A stretch of DNA of 64,000 bases. Origin: Puccinia triticina (lineage: Eukaryota; Basidiomycota; Pucciniomycetes; Pucciniales; Pucciniaceae). The stretch lies in NCBI RefSeq assembly GCF_026914185.1, contig NC_070562.1, forward strand, positions 2,852,001 through 2,916,000, written 5' to 3'. A program made the position numbers and the translations under genes. The notes under the pieces were generated by a model. It worked only from the letters and a program-made list of their open reading frames with translations, was not told the DNA's origin and searched no databases. Positions 45,351 through 57,501 of this stretch are shown here, in pieces; the stretch's first letter is position 1; each line of letters opens with the position of its first letter.

Positions 45351-48300
45351 TCAACGATTGTTTTTGTTCGTGCGACTTGACGAGTTTGCTCGATCATCGT
45401 TATAGAGATTCGACGTCGACCTGGAAACAGTCCGTTCAACGACCGATGTCCCATCCCTGCAAAATGTGAATCCCTCATCAGTGATCATATCTGGAGGGGG
45501 CTTCATTTTAAATGAGAGGATTACCTAAATCGGGTCCGGAACAAGACGTTCGCATTGGTAAAGAGGCCTTCTTTGAGCGAGACTACAATGAATTGACTAC
45601 CTTTAAAGCTGAAGTAAAGACAATTTAGGTTTTGTCTTCAGCACGTATCCACGACATGCGATATGAACCTATCTGACTAAGAAGCAGAAACTGACCGATG
45701 TTTAAACAGCAAGCCTAAATTTTGTGTATGTTGTAGATCCAGCGCGGCGTCCACCTCTGTATACGACAAACAGCGTATAAGTTAAGGTGAAAATACAGGA
45801 GATCTTAGCATGTAATGACGTACCGTCAAGGACATATATCGGAGACGGATGGGTTTTCAAAAGGCTCATGATCAAGGACAATGCAATCAAGGATCTGAGA
45901 AGAGAGTGGAGAGACGGGTACCGTAAGACACATGCAGTCGATCCTTAATCCTTGAGATAGATAATTCGAAAAAAACGCGAACCTTTGACCACCACTCAGC
46001 TCCGTTAAACTCGATTTCCATGTAGAGCCCAGTCGGACACGAACTTCTAATCCTTGGGAAAGCGTCATACCCTCGGCTGGTTGCAGTTCACACCAATTTC
46101 CAGGTAAAAGGGTATCGAAAATGTGTCCGAATTCTCTGTTGATAAAATGATAATTTCGGAAGAAAAAAAGAAAATGGGGAAAAACATGGGTGAGAGGTCG
46201 AATAAAGGTTGTTTGATTTCTAACTGACCCATTGACCGTAACCCATGCCTTTGTGAGTGCTTCAAGCTTATATTCATCTAATCGGGCAATGGTTTCTTCA
46301 ATTTTCCCTTTATCCTTAATGACTGTTGAATGTTTTGCCGTGAGCTCTTTCTCTCGTTTTTCGACGCTGTAAAGAAGTGAGCAGTTGGCAAGTCGAACTT
46401 AGCAATCTGCAAGCCATTTGCTATAGCGGGTAAGTTATGGAAGGGGACATGCCTGTCAATCATATGCAGAACTTTGGGGTTCACTTTCTTGCGCATCTTG
46501 TGTTGATCGGCTTCTAACCTGTCCAACTCCGACCTTTTATCCTTCATCCGGTGTGCAGAAAAATCGAATTCAGTTCCAGGTTGACCGAACAACCTTAGAC
46601 GGATATCAACCATGAGTCAGTTCAAGCTTTTGATGACGATATGGATGCCGAGGGAGTCACTTTTTGGCCCCAGCGACCCATTCGTAGGTATTTTCTATTC
46701 GCTCTATAGCATCATGTGCACTCTTACGTTCACGCGAGAAAGAGTCGATTTTATGTCGCAGAGTCGAAACCGTCGAATCGACTTCGCCGATAGCTTCCAA
46801 TTTAGCCTGCTTAGCCTTTTCCATATCAGCCAATTCCCGTCGAAATCCATCCAGTCGTTTCGTTTCTTGCCTGTATTCCAAGTCAGCTTGAGCATGCTCT
46901 TCCTAGATTGGTCGAACAGAGGTAGTGATGATCAGGTGGTGAAATGCACATAATCAAGCAGGAAAACTGACTTGAGCTTTTTTCAGCTTGGCTTTCAAGC
47001 CTTCATGCTCCAATTTGGCAGCTTCGACTGCCTCGGCCGCCTCTTCCACTTCTTTCTTTGCGGAAGAAACATCACTGACCAATTGTTCTATTCCACAAAG
47101 GTTAGCTAGGGTTTACTTCAGATCTGGAATAGAAAATACGAACCGATTTCCATGTCGACTCCTTGAACCTCTCTCTGCATAGCTTTGACCGTACTTGAAG
47201 TTTTGCTCATGTTGGACTTTTTTTGAGTAATGTCGGCCTGTGCTAGAGTTTTTATCAGGATAATGAATGGCCAGGAATGTGGAGATTACTCGATACATTA
47301 CCTTGATCTGTTTCAGCTTGGAATCTTTGTTGTTTTTGAAATCGTCCATCTCTTTTTGTAAACGCTTACATTCAGCTTCGGCAGCATTTTGTTTTTGCTT
47401 GGAACTCGCAATCAAGTTGTTCAATTCCGCTAATGTATTCTTGATCGTAGCTACTTCTGAAATAATCTATTCAAAACAGTGCAAGCATTAACATGAGCGA
47501 ACGTGAAAACCACAAGTGATTTGAACTTAACTTACCCGAGTTGTGTTACTTTCTTTCACTCTCTCTTCCAGCAAGCTGACTTCATGTGACTTGAGGTCTA
47601 GATCTTTTTTCGCCTGGTTAAAGTTGACAATCTGAGATTTTGCCGCCTGCCATTCTTCTTCGATCTGTTGTAGGTTTGATTGGTGCTGTCGTAAAAGATT
47701 TTCGACCTTCTTCAGCTCTTGGACTTTGATCAAAATTCCTGATGTGGAGGGTTTAGAGCCGCCCGATAAAGTCCCAGCGGGATCGTAAATGTCCCCATCG
47801 AAAGTCACACTTTTCATGCGTACATTCTGATCGAAAGTAACTTGTTTAGCGGTCTGGGCATCAGGACAGATGAGAGTATTACCAAATACAAACTCCATGG
47901 CTTTCGACACATCAGCATCATACCCGATTAATTGAAGCGCTAGCTTGGCGGAATTGTTAGAAATCTTGGATGCCGAGGTTAATTGGCCAGCGGAAGCAAC
48001 GAAGGCGCGTATCTGATTAAGCGGAATCATCGTTACTTTACGTGTCAACCGACCATTATCCAGTAGTTGCGAGGCGGTAACATTATCTTCAACTACGACA
48101 TTGTACAGTCGACCACCAGCGCAGACTTCTAGAGCTGTGACTTGGTTCAGGCTGGATGGATCGAGGGTGATTAATTGGGCGACGAGTCCTTTGACTTTCG
48201 AGTGATCGAAATTTCTCACAGGGTCTGTGTAAGTGAAATCTAACTGGCTCAGCCGACTCTTGATGTGATTGACATCGGCCGTAAGCTTCGATACGCTTTC

Positions 48301-50127
48301 AGATTCTACGTCGCGCCGTTGCCGAAGAGTAGCTTCAGCACTTTCATCCCAATCAATTTTTTCAAGCGCCTGCTCCAACTGTTTCTTTTCCGCCTGGGCT
48401 TTCTGCAACTCAAAAGCGGCGCCTCCACCTTCCTTCTCGAGTTTCTTGGCTTTTGGTTCCTTCTCCTTGAGTTCTTTTGTTAAGTGACCAATCTTGACAC
48501 GAGCTTGCTCAGCTTCGGATGCGAGATCGGCTACCTGCTGTTTCGCGTTCGCTAGTTGGCCCATGTAGCCGCCTGCATTGGCCCCCTCGGAGTCATCATT
48601 CGTCAATCCGGTCACTAGAGTTTGTAGCAGCTCTTCATCCTTCTTTAGCTCAAGCGTCGAGTTGTCGAATTCTGCCTTCAATTGAGAAAATTGGCTGTTC
48701 AAATCGGAAGCCTGGGCCTTTTTGGCCTCTAGAACGGCTGAGAGATCATTTTCCGCCTTGATCAACTCCTTCACTTTGGTTTGTTCCTCTGACCAAGTCT
48801 TCTGACTAAGCTCGACTTGAGTATTCAACCGTGCAACATCAGTCGAAAGTCCAGTGAGCGTTTTTTCGAGCTTCTCAACTTTGCCACCTTTTTTGGACTC
48901 TTGTTCCATCTTCCGATTGATCCGAACAGATTCTTCGTCAATTGTACGGATTTCTTTGTTCAATCGATCTTGGTTTGCTTCAACCTCGTGGATTTCTTGG
49001 TTTTTCGCTTCGATCTGAGACATAATGTCTTGTAGCTTCCGGTTGGCTTGAAAGTGATCCCAGGCCAAACACAACCTCGTCAGGATTTCAAGTTGGGCTT
49101 CGTTTTGCTGGTAAGCAAGGTATGTTCGCTTTTCCTCCCTCAATCGATTTAGCTTGGGTTCAATTTCCTCGCGTAGCAGCTGCGTGGCAGAAAAATATTA
49201 TCAGATTGTGGGGTACTATAGCTGAGAAAAACAAGATAACAGCTAGACTCAACGTCCTGAATCTCCTCCATTTTTTTGTCTTTTTTCGCCATGGTCTTGA
49301 CGGCTTTCTCTTTCCGCTCTTCAAACATACTAGTCCCAGCAGCTTCTTCGATCATCCCTAAGATTTCCTGCGGCTTCATGTTGAGTACTTTCGTTATTTT
49401 TCCTAGTTGAAAGTGTCGTAACTGTTAGACTAAGGAACCTTTGAGAGAATCTTGGCAAAACCGACCTTGCATGATCAGAAAATTGGGGTTATTGATGTTG
49501 AGTTGTACGGATTGAAATAGATTTTGTACTGAGTTCTGGGTTGATCGATGACCATTGATAAGATACTTTGTTGCTCCACCCATCAATATCTGCAGAAAAA
49601 TAATATTCATAATTTCAGTTGAATTCAGAGAAAACGCGTTCAAGTATCTCGATCAAGTCACCTGTCGCGTGACCGTCACTTCAGCATACTGCTCAAATCC
49701 GAGTGGCGACTTCGTTTTATCTCGATTGTCAAACACCACAGTCACACTGGCCTTCGTCACGCCTGCCTGGCCTCGTTTGTAAATCAAGTCCTGAAGGTTG
49801 TTGGCTCTTACCGCAGACAAATTCGTGATGCCTAGCACAAAGCAAATCGCGTCCAAGATGTTCGATTTTCCAGACCCGTTCAAGCCGGTGACCGCATTAA
49901 AAGATGGGTCGAATCCACTGATGGTAGTTCTAAGTGATTGAAAGGAAGCCGTCAGATTTGAAGTCGAACAAACTGTGCCAAAATCTTGCTACTAACCGCA
50001 CCGGGTACGACCTTCCCATAGCAGGTGACAATTCGTGATCAGCTGAAGATGGTGTACTTGGATGAATCATGGGAAAAATGGGCTCCACATACTTGAAACC
50101 GTCTAGGATGAGTTCCACAATGTGCAT
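45351..50127 (-). CDS. SMC2: Structural maintenance of chromosomes protein 2 (condensin SMC2)
   Basis: Seventeen exons on the minus strand: 50127-50093, 50011-49997, 49929-49662, 49589-49466, 49402-49254, 49179-47536, 47466-47302, 47237-47144, 47087-46972, 46902-46661, 46593-46453, 46366-46229, 46135-45983, 45894-45824, 45756-45696, 45608-45525, 45456-45351; 1201 residues. It starts [14 protein letters not shown]. Walker A is GLNGSGKSN; the hinge has [20 protein letters not shown] and [20 protein letters not shown]; long coiled coils flank it. The signature is [18 protein letters not shown], Walker B YVLDEVDAALD, and [10 protein letters not shown] is near the end. The hinge and tail identify SMC2 rather than SMC1, 3 or 4. 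It pairs with SMC4 in condensin for mitotic chromosome compaction. Exon 2 is 15 nt; intron 11 starts with GC (46452). Confidence 0.95.
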
Positions 50128-50319
50128 CTTGTGTAATTATCTGAAGACCACTTATCTATACTGTTGGCACCAACGCGAACTTAACCAAGTCCCTCGAGAC
50201 CTCGGGCCCCCGCCCCCGGGGGGTAGGCTGAACTCGCGAAGCGAGCTTAAGTAAGCCTCTCGATCGGAGGGTCGGGCCCGACCCCGCGTCCCGAAGGGAC
50301 GCTCTCCGAAAGAGAGGCA
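50128..50319. other. SMC2 upstream region, GC-rich dyads
   Basis: Short self-complementary GC-rich pieces (CTCGCGAAGCGAG at 50232-50244, GGGTCGGGCCCGACCC at 50268-50283, CGTCCCGAAGGGACG at 50287-50301) follow the SMC2 start codon by only ~30-170 bp. They abut the foldback element, so the SMC2 promoter is compressed or repeat-derived. Confidence 0.4.
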
Positions 50320-50744
50320 ATCCAAAAAAGCTTGGGCCCCGTTTGGAGCCAATATAAATATAGGTGATATAATCATTTGTAAATTCAATAAAAAATACAA
50401 AACTCAACATAAAGAATCCAATTTTTTTTGTAGGAAGCCTACAGTACTGGTCTCATCAACTATGAAGTCAGATTTAACTGATTCAGCCATCTTCAGCACC
50501 ATAATACCATTATATTGCTTTGTTTTGGTCAAAATCAATATAATGGTACTACAGTACTGAATATGGCTGAATCAGTTGAATCTGACTTCATAATTGAAGA
50601 GACCAGTATTGTAGGTTGCCTAGAAAAAATATTTGGAGGCTTTTTGTTGAATTTTGTAGTTTTCATTGAATTAACCAATGATTATATCACCTATGTTTAT
50701 ATTGGCTCCAAACAAAGCCTTGGCTTCTTTGGATGGAATTTCCA
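50320..50744. mobile_element. ~425-bp foldback (near-perfect palindrome) element
   Basis: The arms 50320 to ~50520 and ~50535-50744 are inverted copies. Matching pieces are TTGGAGCCAATATAAA, AGGTGATATAATCATT, ACTGGTCTC, ATGAAGTCAGATT and ACTGATTCAGCCAT. The centre is near 50527 (CCATTATATTG against CAATATAATGG). There is no coding sequence. It lies about 190 bp upstream of the SMC2 start codon. Confidence 0.75.
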
Positions 50745-51453
50745 GCGAAAATTCAGGACCCAGGAAAGCCCTTATGGAACACAGTAACCAAAATTTATGA
50801 TTTTTTTTGTCAAAAACCAAAAAAACTACGCACCCCAGATGTATGAATGGTCAGTTTGGCCGGTAAAGGTACTCACCTCAATTGTATGAATTTTTTCTGA
50901 GGGCAAGGGGGGTAGTAACCAAAAATGTATGAGAATCAGGGGCTCAATCTAAGGTTGAAAGCCTTGTCTGTAATGATTTTTCATTCTGAATCAAGTCTAC
51001 AGTTCTAGGCTGGAGCGGTGCCAGGCGGTGCCACACCCACCTACCCTCCAGCTGCGGCTCCAGTACCACCACCACAAGTATATACAAAGTATATCAATCC
51101 ACCTCCCCCTGTGCCACCCAATCCATTCACAGCTTGCATCCCACTTTCTGTCCTTCTTATTGACCCTGCTCAAGTGACCCCATCCATCCCCCCCCGTCAA
51201 CAGTTACATCAGTCTGGTTTCCAGTTTTTTTCTTTTCTTGCACCCCCTCTCCACCCCCCCCCCCCCCCCTTGGCAGCAGCATCAATGCTGGCAAGAAAAA
51301 TGTAGACACAAAATTTGTATGAATTTTTAGACCAAGCTCTGAAACTACACACAAAACGTGTATGAATGAGCTCCAAAAATGTATGAATTTTTCAAAAATA
51401 TGGGAATTTAGGTTACTGTGTTCCATAGGGGCTTTTCTGGGTCCTGGAAATTC
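50735..51453. mobile_element. ~720-bp TIR element next to the foldback
   Basis: Inverted ends: 50755-50789 (AGGACCCAGGAAAGCCCTTA...) and 51411-51445, nearly exact, with GGAATTTCC just outside the left end and its complement outside the right. The interior has C-rich runs (51258-51275) and repeated ATGTATGAAT motifs. No transposase, and no target duplication I could fix. Confidence 0.6.
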
Positions 51454-53685
51454 TTTCTGGATTTGCCAACCTGTGTGTATCCAAAAATAAGGTTTGAAAG
51501 ATGGATATCCATCCCCGCAAGCACAGTTTCTATTGGCGGCGCCGTTTGGTAGTAAAAAAAAAATGCAGGCCACTGGGGGGACAGGCACCACAACACCCCG
51601 GTGTGTTCATTGGAATGGGAGTCTAGGGTGAAAATTGGTCAAGGATTCTGATTCTGGAATCAAAATCTGGGAAAACAAACCAGAAGTCTCTGATTGAGCT
51701 TGCCTGATTTTGATATAGGCATCCTGCATATATCAAAATGTCCAACCTTGTCACTGTATTGCATACAAGGTTGGAAAATCCCATAGGCATTTCCAGTGGA
51801 AATTCCCTCCAAAGCATTCAAGCTTTTTTGGAATGACTGGATTGTAAAGTTGGACCCGGGGCCTGAGGACAGCCAAAGTTTGGCAGGGAAAAGATAAAAA
51901 AATAAACTCAACACAAAATTAAAAATGAATAAAAAAACACACTTTAATGACATTTGGCACAGTTTTAGCTTCCCATCTTGGGCATCTGCTGGATTTTTTT
52001 GGATGAAATCTGGCCATAAATAGCCTGCTCAGTTCCTTTTTTTGCAAGGGCACTAGCAGTTTTGGCAAATTAGACATTGCTGACCCGCCGGATTCTGCTC
52101 TTGTTGGATAAGGTAGATTCCCAGGCCTCTTGAAGTATCAAATTGTATTTTTAATGAAATAAGTACATATTGTATTTTGAATGAAATAAGTACAAATTTG
52201 TGATTGGTGGTGTAAACTTATGCTATTTATGCAATAAGCACCAGATTGATCCAAGTGTTTATTTGGGGGGCCTGCGTTGGGCAGATTGCTTCAATGTCCA
52301 ATATTTATCCTTCCCCATAGTTTCCTAATGCTATGGAAATGTGGAGCTTTGAGGGCTGTGCATATAGCAAAAAACCACAAGCTTTTCAATAGTCTGGGAG
52401 GCATGACCAGAATTTGAGTGCTTGTGGGTGATTTGGGGGTTGTAATGCCCTCCCCAGCCAAATGGCTGGTTGCCCTCACGCGAGATTTAGGACATTATAT
52501 TGAAGTCCCTCATCCGGAGGCGCTTCACGCCTCCTCGGAAGGAAGGGACTTGTTTTAAGTTAGCCTCATGAGGGACTTGACATACCCTGAATCACCCCAA
52601 ACTGGCCTGGAAGATTTATTGCTTCAATGATTTGTTTTCATTGTTTTAGAGAAAGTGGTATATTTTAGTTTGAAGCATCCTTCAAGAAATTACTATGTAC
52701 ACACAGGATGAACTTCAAATTGTGTACACAAGCTGCCCAGTGCAGCTGTTGAGTCAAACACTGCCTGGAACTCCAGCAGTTAATTTTATGGATATTTTAT
52801 GGGTGGCAGGATTTTTGTCAACCACCCCAAATCTTGTAGGTTGAACCAGAAAAATCAGTCCTTCAACCAAAGCTATTTTATTCCACAATAAGTTATGGTG
52901 GCAAGGAATTATATTAAACTTTTGAAAATTTCTTCCACCAAAACTTGGAATCTAGCGCCCGCAAAATGGGATGATAGGCTGTAATTCCCTCCTGCCAGGG
53001 GCTGCCAGAGGTTTGCTTCACAAGATCACATGCCCCACAGAATTAGGGACTTTGTTAAGTTTGGTACCAATCATGAATTAATCAAGGGTGAGTGTCAGAG
53101 GTTATGCTGACTTGGCTTTGGAAAATTGTTGGTTTCTTTGTTCATGCACAACTGAGAGGTGTAGTTTGATGTGTCTTACGGGGTTCAACAAGAAGGAAGC
53201 CAGGAGCAATGGTGCAAAAAATCCAATACATGTATTGTATATGCATATACATTGTATTGGATTCCTCTACAAATACAGAATGAATTGGTTCATTTGCATT
53301 GTATTGCCCCCCAATACAAAAGATATTACATATGAGGGGGGCAATACAACATGCAAAAAATATGGTCTATTGTATTCAGTTCCCCATGTGCTCTTGAGAG
53401 GGGTTTCTGCCCTCTTTGCAATTTTGGCTTGGGTTCCGCAGTGATGAGTTATGATTTTTTTTAATTTTCACCAATGTTTCCAAAAATTACATATCCTTCT
53501 TTTTCAAATTTCAACTACCAAAATGCGCCCAGGTAAACGTTTGGTCCGCACAACCCAAGTGCAACGTTGGGGAGCGGTCCTTCCAAACCCAGGCGCAAAA
53601 TTTGGGAGTGGTCCTTCCAATGTAAACCACATTTGCTAGTTGGAAGTTGAATTTTAGGTAGTCAATTAATCAAGACCCTAAATAT
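51454..53685. other. Repeat-rich non-coding region
   Basis: No gene recognised. Visible structure: a near-palindrome CCAATACATGTATTGTATAT around 53222-53262; inverted TTGTATTGCCCCC / GGGGGGCAATACAA at 53297-53350; dyad CCGGAGGCGCTTCACGCCTCC at 52514-52534 between GAAGTCCCTC and GAAGGGACTT; tandem TGTATTTTNAATGAAATAAG at 52143-52195. Old small elements are the likely source. Confidence 0.4.
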
Positions 53686-54113
53686 ATTGTCTTTTCCAAC
53701 AAGCTTGGACAGAATCAAACAAATTTTTTTTTGAAAATCCTTTGCAAATCACATCTTTCATATTATATATTCCAAGTTTTGATTTGACAGATGTCAGATA
53801 CATTCCAAGGCTAAATTGAAACCCATAGCCATCATCCTTGAGAAGATGGTCTTGCAGTAGACTTCAGGAAAAACTGAGTTCATAGTTGGAACCAGAGCTG
53901 CTCATTGACCCTGGTGACCATGGCACATGTTAACAGAACACTGCCCTCTTCCCAATTGGAGGGGCAAGCCAAGCACCAGACTTTTCCTTAACCTGCAAGG
54001 GACAAGAGGGCTGTGGGATACTCTAGCCAAAAGTTAATCTAAAAATCAAAAATGAACACATACACCAAAAGAAAAAAAAATTGAAAAGGTCCAACCTTCC
54101 TGGAAAAGACAAC
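53686..54113. mobile_element. 428-bp MITE, same family as 32317-32734
   Basis: The ends ATTGTCTTTTCCAACAAGCT (53686) and the complement of GTTGTCTTTTCCAGGAAGGT (54113) are inverted with several mismatches. Interior blocks CAGATGTCAGA, GAGTTCATAGTTGGAACCAG and GGCTGTGGGATA align with the other copy. Non-coding. Confidence 0.65.
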
Positions 54114-54519
54114 AGTGTTAAGATAAAAATTACAATAAAAAATGAATACTCTTATTCCTTTGAATTCTTTCAGGTTTCCCCACACATACTTCTCTGAATT
54201 CAGACATAATAGGTCCAAACCCTTTTTGGAGTCTCACAGTGGCACTCTGCTTACTCAGCCTGGCAGAGTAGGTTCTTTGTTAAGTTAGCCTGATTCCTGA
54301 GTCCTGCAAGAAAACTGCTCTCAAGAATTCCATCCTTCAGGAGGGAATGTATCACTGGGATATGGCATGGAACAATAGTGTAACCACTTCACTGAGGAAA
54401 GTGCATCAAAGCGCAATGTGCAGCGGTTTTGGTGGTTGCTGATGGCCTTGGGTACCTGCAGGTGCAGGTGTTTAGTTTTGCTAGAAAAAGGGCGGGTACC
54501 TGGTGTTGCTCTAACAGTT
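54114..54519. other. Non-coding stretch
   Basis: No ORF or repeat pair stands out apart from the approach to the 21-bp tandem array. Confidence 0.4.
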
Positions 54520-54624
54520 GGACCCAATCAATGGGTCTTTGGACCCAATCAATGGGTCTTTGGACCCAATCAATGGGTCTTTGGACCCAATCAATGGGTC
54601 TTTAGACCCAATCAATGGGTCATA
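54520..54624. repeat. Five 21-bp tandem units, each a dyad
   Basis: The unit GGACCCAATCAATGGGTCTT(T) is repeated five times. GACCCA and TGGGTC inside each unit are complementary around ATCAA. Units are nearly identical, so the expansion is recent. The 54418-54633 ORF that crosses it is an artefact of the 3n period. Confidence 0.9.
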
Positions 54625-54918
54625 CAAGCATAATCTAAATACATATGTTAATAATGAAATACAACCCTAATCCATAACAGTTACATCATTTCTGGCACAG
54701 AAACCAATCAGCAGTTAGAAGCTGTAGCTATGTACTGTAAGGACTCAAGTTGGGAGTCCTTCACTGGCTTGATGAAGCTGGCACGAGAGACAAGGGAGCT
54801 GGCGCTGAGACAGATTCTACATAGTTCCCGGGACTGGATTTCTGGAGATAAAAAGGAAGAAAACACTACTAGCTGGGAGAGATTTGCTGTCAGGGATCTC
54901 TCTTCTAACTACAACTAA

Positions 54919-55021
54919 GAAGAGGCAGCTCCAACCGATGCGGTTGCGGGGGTCTGGCTAGCGCTAGCCTGGTCTCAGCTTGCTATGTTAGCCCGTGCTG
55001 AGATAACCGATGCGGATGCTC
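54919..55021. mobile_element. Small Harbinger-type MITE with TAA flanks
   Basis: Left end GAAGAGGCAGCTCCAACC and right end GATGCTC recall the GAGCATCTCCAAC ends of the 27604-28619 element. TAA flanks both sides (54916-54918, 55022-55024). The centre has the palindrome GGCTAGCGCTAGCC. Short and diverged. Confidence 0.45.
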
Positions 55022-55357
55022 TAAATTGTAGATACTCTGATCGGCATCATGGATTGCTGAGGAGCTTCTCAGTTTCTTATTTGAATTTGTGTGCATGCAA
55101 GGTAGGTGAGAGACAAGATTGGCGATGAATAATTGTACTATCAAACAAGAGCTCTGTATAATTTTAGTCATACTTAGGAAATGGGGGGTGAAGTGTGGGG
55201 AGATAACAAAGGTGTATCGATAACTTGATGGGACAAATATACTAAAAAGCTGAAAGTGGGTGGTGCGAATGTACATTTTGACAGATGTATATGCATGTGG
55301 TACTTGATCTTGCCCGTAAATTGAAATTTTGCATGTGGCATTTTGTTTTTGTCTTTC

Positions 55358-57501
55358 TCACAGTGATAGAGTGTAAAAGTTGTCTAACGGTTTGATCCCG
55401 GTATCGAAAGCGATTGAATCTTGTGCGAGCGAGTCGGGGAGTTTTGGTTTGATAGAATTGTTTCGATCGCCGACGTTACTTGGGAAACTCCAGGTATCCA
55501 AGCGGGTCGTTGAGGTATCTGTACTACAGTCGTCCGTCTCGCGGGTTTGATGCGACTGGGATGAAATTTTGAACGCTGAATCAAATATATTCTTCACGGT
55601 TTGACTTTCGGATGTCGAATTCGATCCCAAAAACGTCCTAGGCCAATCTGAACCGTCTTTTTCGGATAATGGGGATGATTTGGCTACAGAAGGGGTACTC
55701 CACACAGATAGATCTGATACTAATGCGTCACCGCGAACATGTGAATGATTTGCTTTGTAAAATGTGAAAGGTTCGTAATCTGAAGCTGCACCCTCGCGAC
55801 TTTCCTCTTCCAATAAACCATGAAGAAATCCATCGCAGCCTAAATGATATTCGTCTCTCTTTTTGACAACAGAGATGTTATCTGTTATGGCATTTTTGAA
55901 TCCAAAAGTAGAGGCCTCCAAGCTATCCATAGAGCTGGCTTGACTACTTGAGAGGAGAGCGCTCCCAGGAGATCCCGCTTGGTATCGCTGAGACGGAGGT
56001 ATGTGCTCGTGATGGAAGGCGGAAGGCGTAACGGAAGGGATTGTTGCCCGACGGCTAGTGTTGCCATCAGGGAAGCGAATGCCGTCAGCCGAACTAGTGG
56101 GACTCTCGACAGGTTGGGAAAACCTCCCAGTTGGAAACAATTCTCGCCAGGAGTTGCGCATGGTCCACGACGGGGGAGGGAGAGAAGCTGACCCAGAGCC
56201 TTGAGAAAGCGCTTTGGGGCGCGAATTAAAGGGCAGAGAAGACTCTAACGTGCGGGCGGGCGTTGGACGTTGTCGGAGTTCTTTCGGTGTTTCGTTCGCG
56301 GTAGCATAAACGCTTGGGAAACGAGGTTCTTCGGTTCGGATCGACAGTCCCGGGAGCTCATGTGAAGTGTTCTTGTAGGCCAGGTTGGCGGACGAGGGAG
56401 GCATTAGTACGCTTGTAAAGGCATTAATCGGGCAGGTGGGACTCTGGGCAACGGGCGTGATTAAGTCGGGGGAAAAATCAACTTGGTACAACTGATCTAA
56501 TGCGCTGGCTGGTGGTGGATTTGATTGCTCATACGGCTGGTCGACACTGCGGCCACATACGGTAGAGACAATCTGCTTGATTGCGGCAGGCTCCTGCCCT
56601 TGTACAATTTTCCAGACAGATTCAAACGAAATCCCAAGCGTCGACGATAGCTTTTTGACGTATTCAACTTTCTTGTCGCCCAGTGATCGGCCCCAGCTCA
56701 ACCTGATTCGTGATTTTTCATGAATAGGAAAGTCATTCATTTTGATGATAGCCTGTTTGGCGTCCTCCCGCCGAACGAATTTCACAAACCCGTAGCCTTT
56801 GTGGGGTGGAATCTTGACATATGCGATCTCCCCGAAGTTTTGAAAAAACGTCTGATCAAACGCGGGCTAGTTAGCCTCGTAAAAAGCCATGCATCACATT
56901 GGCAAAAAAACGAACTTGCCTTCAAACTTTCTTCGGTGATACAGGCTGGGAGGCCCGCAACAAACACTGTGGTACTCGAGGGATCGTCATTTGGCGAATT
57001 CTCTTGATAGCTCATTTGTGGCATGGCCGTGAAAGGTGTTGCGTTAAAAGGTGTCGCGACTGGTATTGCGAGTGGGTATGCATTGTGGGACGGAAATGTC
57101 GGATAATATGGAACTGAAGTTGCCGAGGTTGCAACGACCGGCGAAGGGAAAATGCCTGGGTGGTAAAAACGCGATTAGTGGCGCGCAAGAACTCAAGTAC
57201 GCTGGTACCGCTCACCATTAGAAGGCATGTTGTAGTTGGTAGGCAAGGAAGTTCTCTGTGCGAATGAAGGGCCGATGGCTGGAGGAAACGCTTGAGTTTG
57301 GGGATTGGAGATGAAGGTGTTAGATTGAGGAGCATGAACCCTGGCCAATGGGGATGAGTACGGATTTAGTATTGGGCCATGGGCGAGGTCCACGGGCGAA
57401 GAGCAGTAGGCAGCTTGGGAAGAAGAAGAGAATAATGCCTGCGGGGTGAGAACAGAGGGTGAACGCGTCTGGGAGGGCGAAGATGATAAATGTTGATCCA
57501 T
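55358..57501 (-). CDS. RNA-binding protein with one RRM, like RRM3 of Nam8/Ngr1/Csx1
   Basis: Exons 57501-57216, 57155-56920 and 56851-55358 give 671 residues. Around residues 155-235 lies an RRM with RNP2 VFVAGLP and RNP1 KGYGFVKFV, followed by IRLSWGRS; the TFFQNFGEIAYVKIPPHKG stretch and the LSWGR ending are characteristic of the third RRM of Nam8/Ngr1/Csx1 (TIA-1-like) proteins. The other two RRMs are absent: the N-terminus is Ser/Pro/Ala-rich and the ~430-residue C-terminus is disordered. Likely an mRNA-stability or splicing regulator. The second intron begins with GC (GCAAGT at 56919-56914), inferred because it gives LK-TFF in the RRM. Upstream exons carrying further RRMs cannot be excluded, but none is seen to 58.5 kb. 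Confidence 0.8.
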
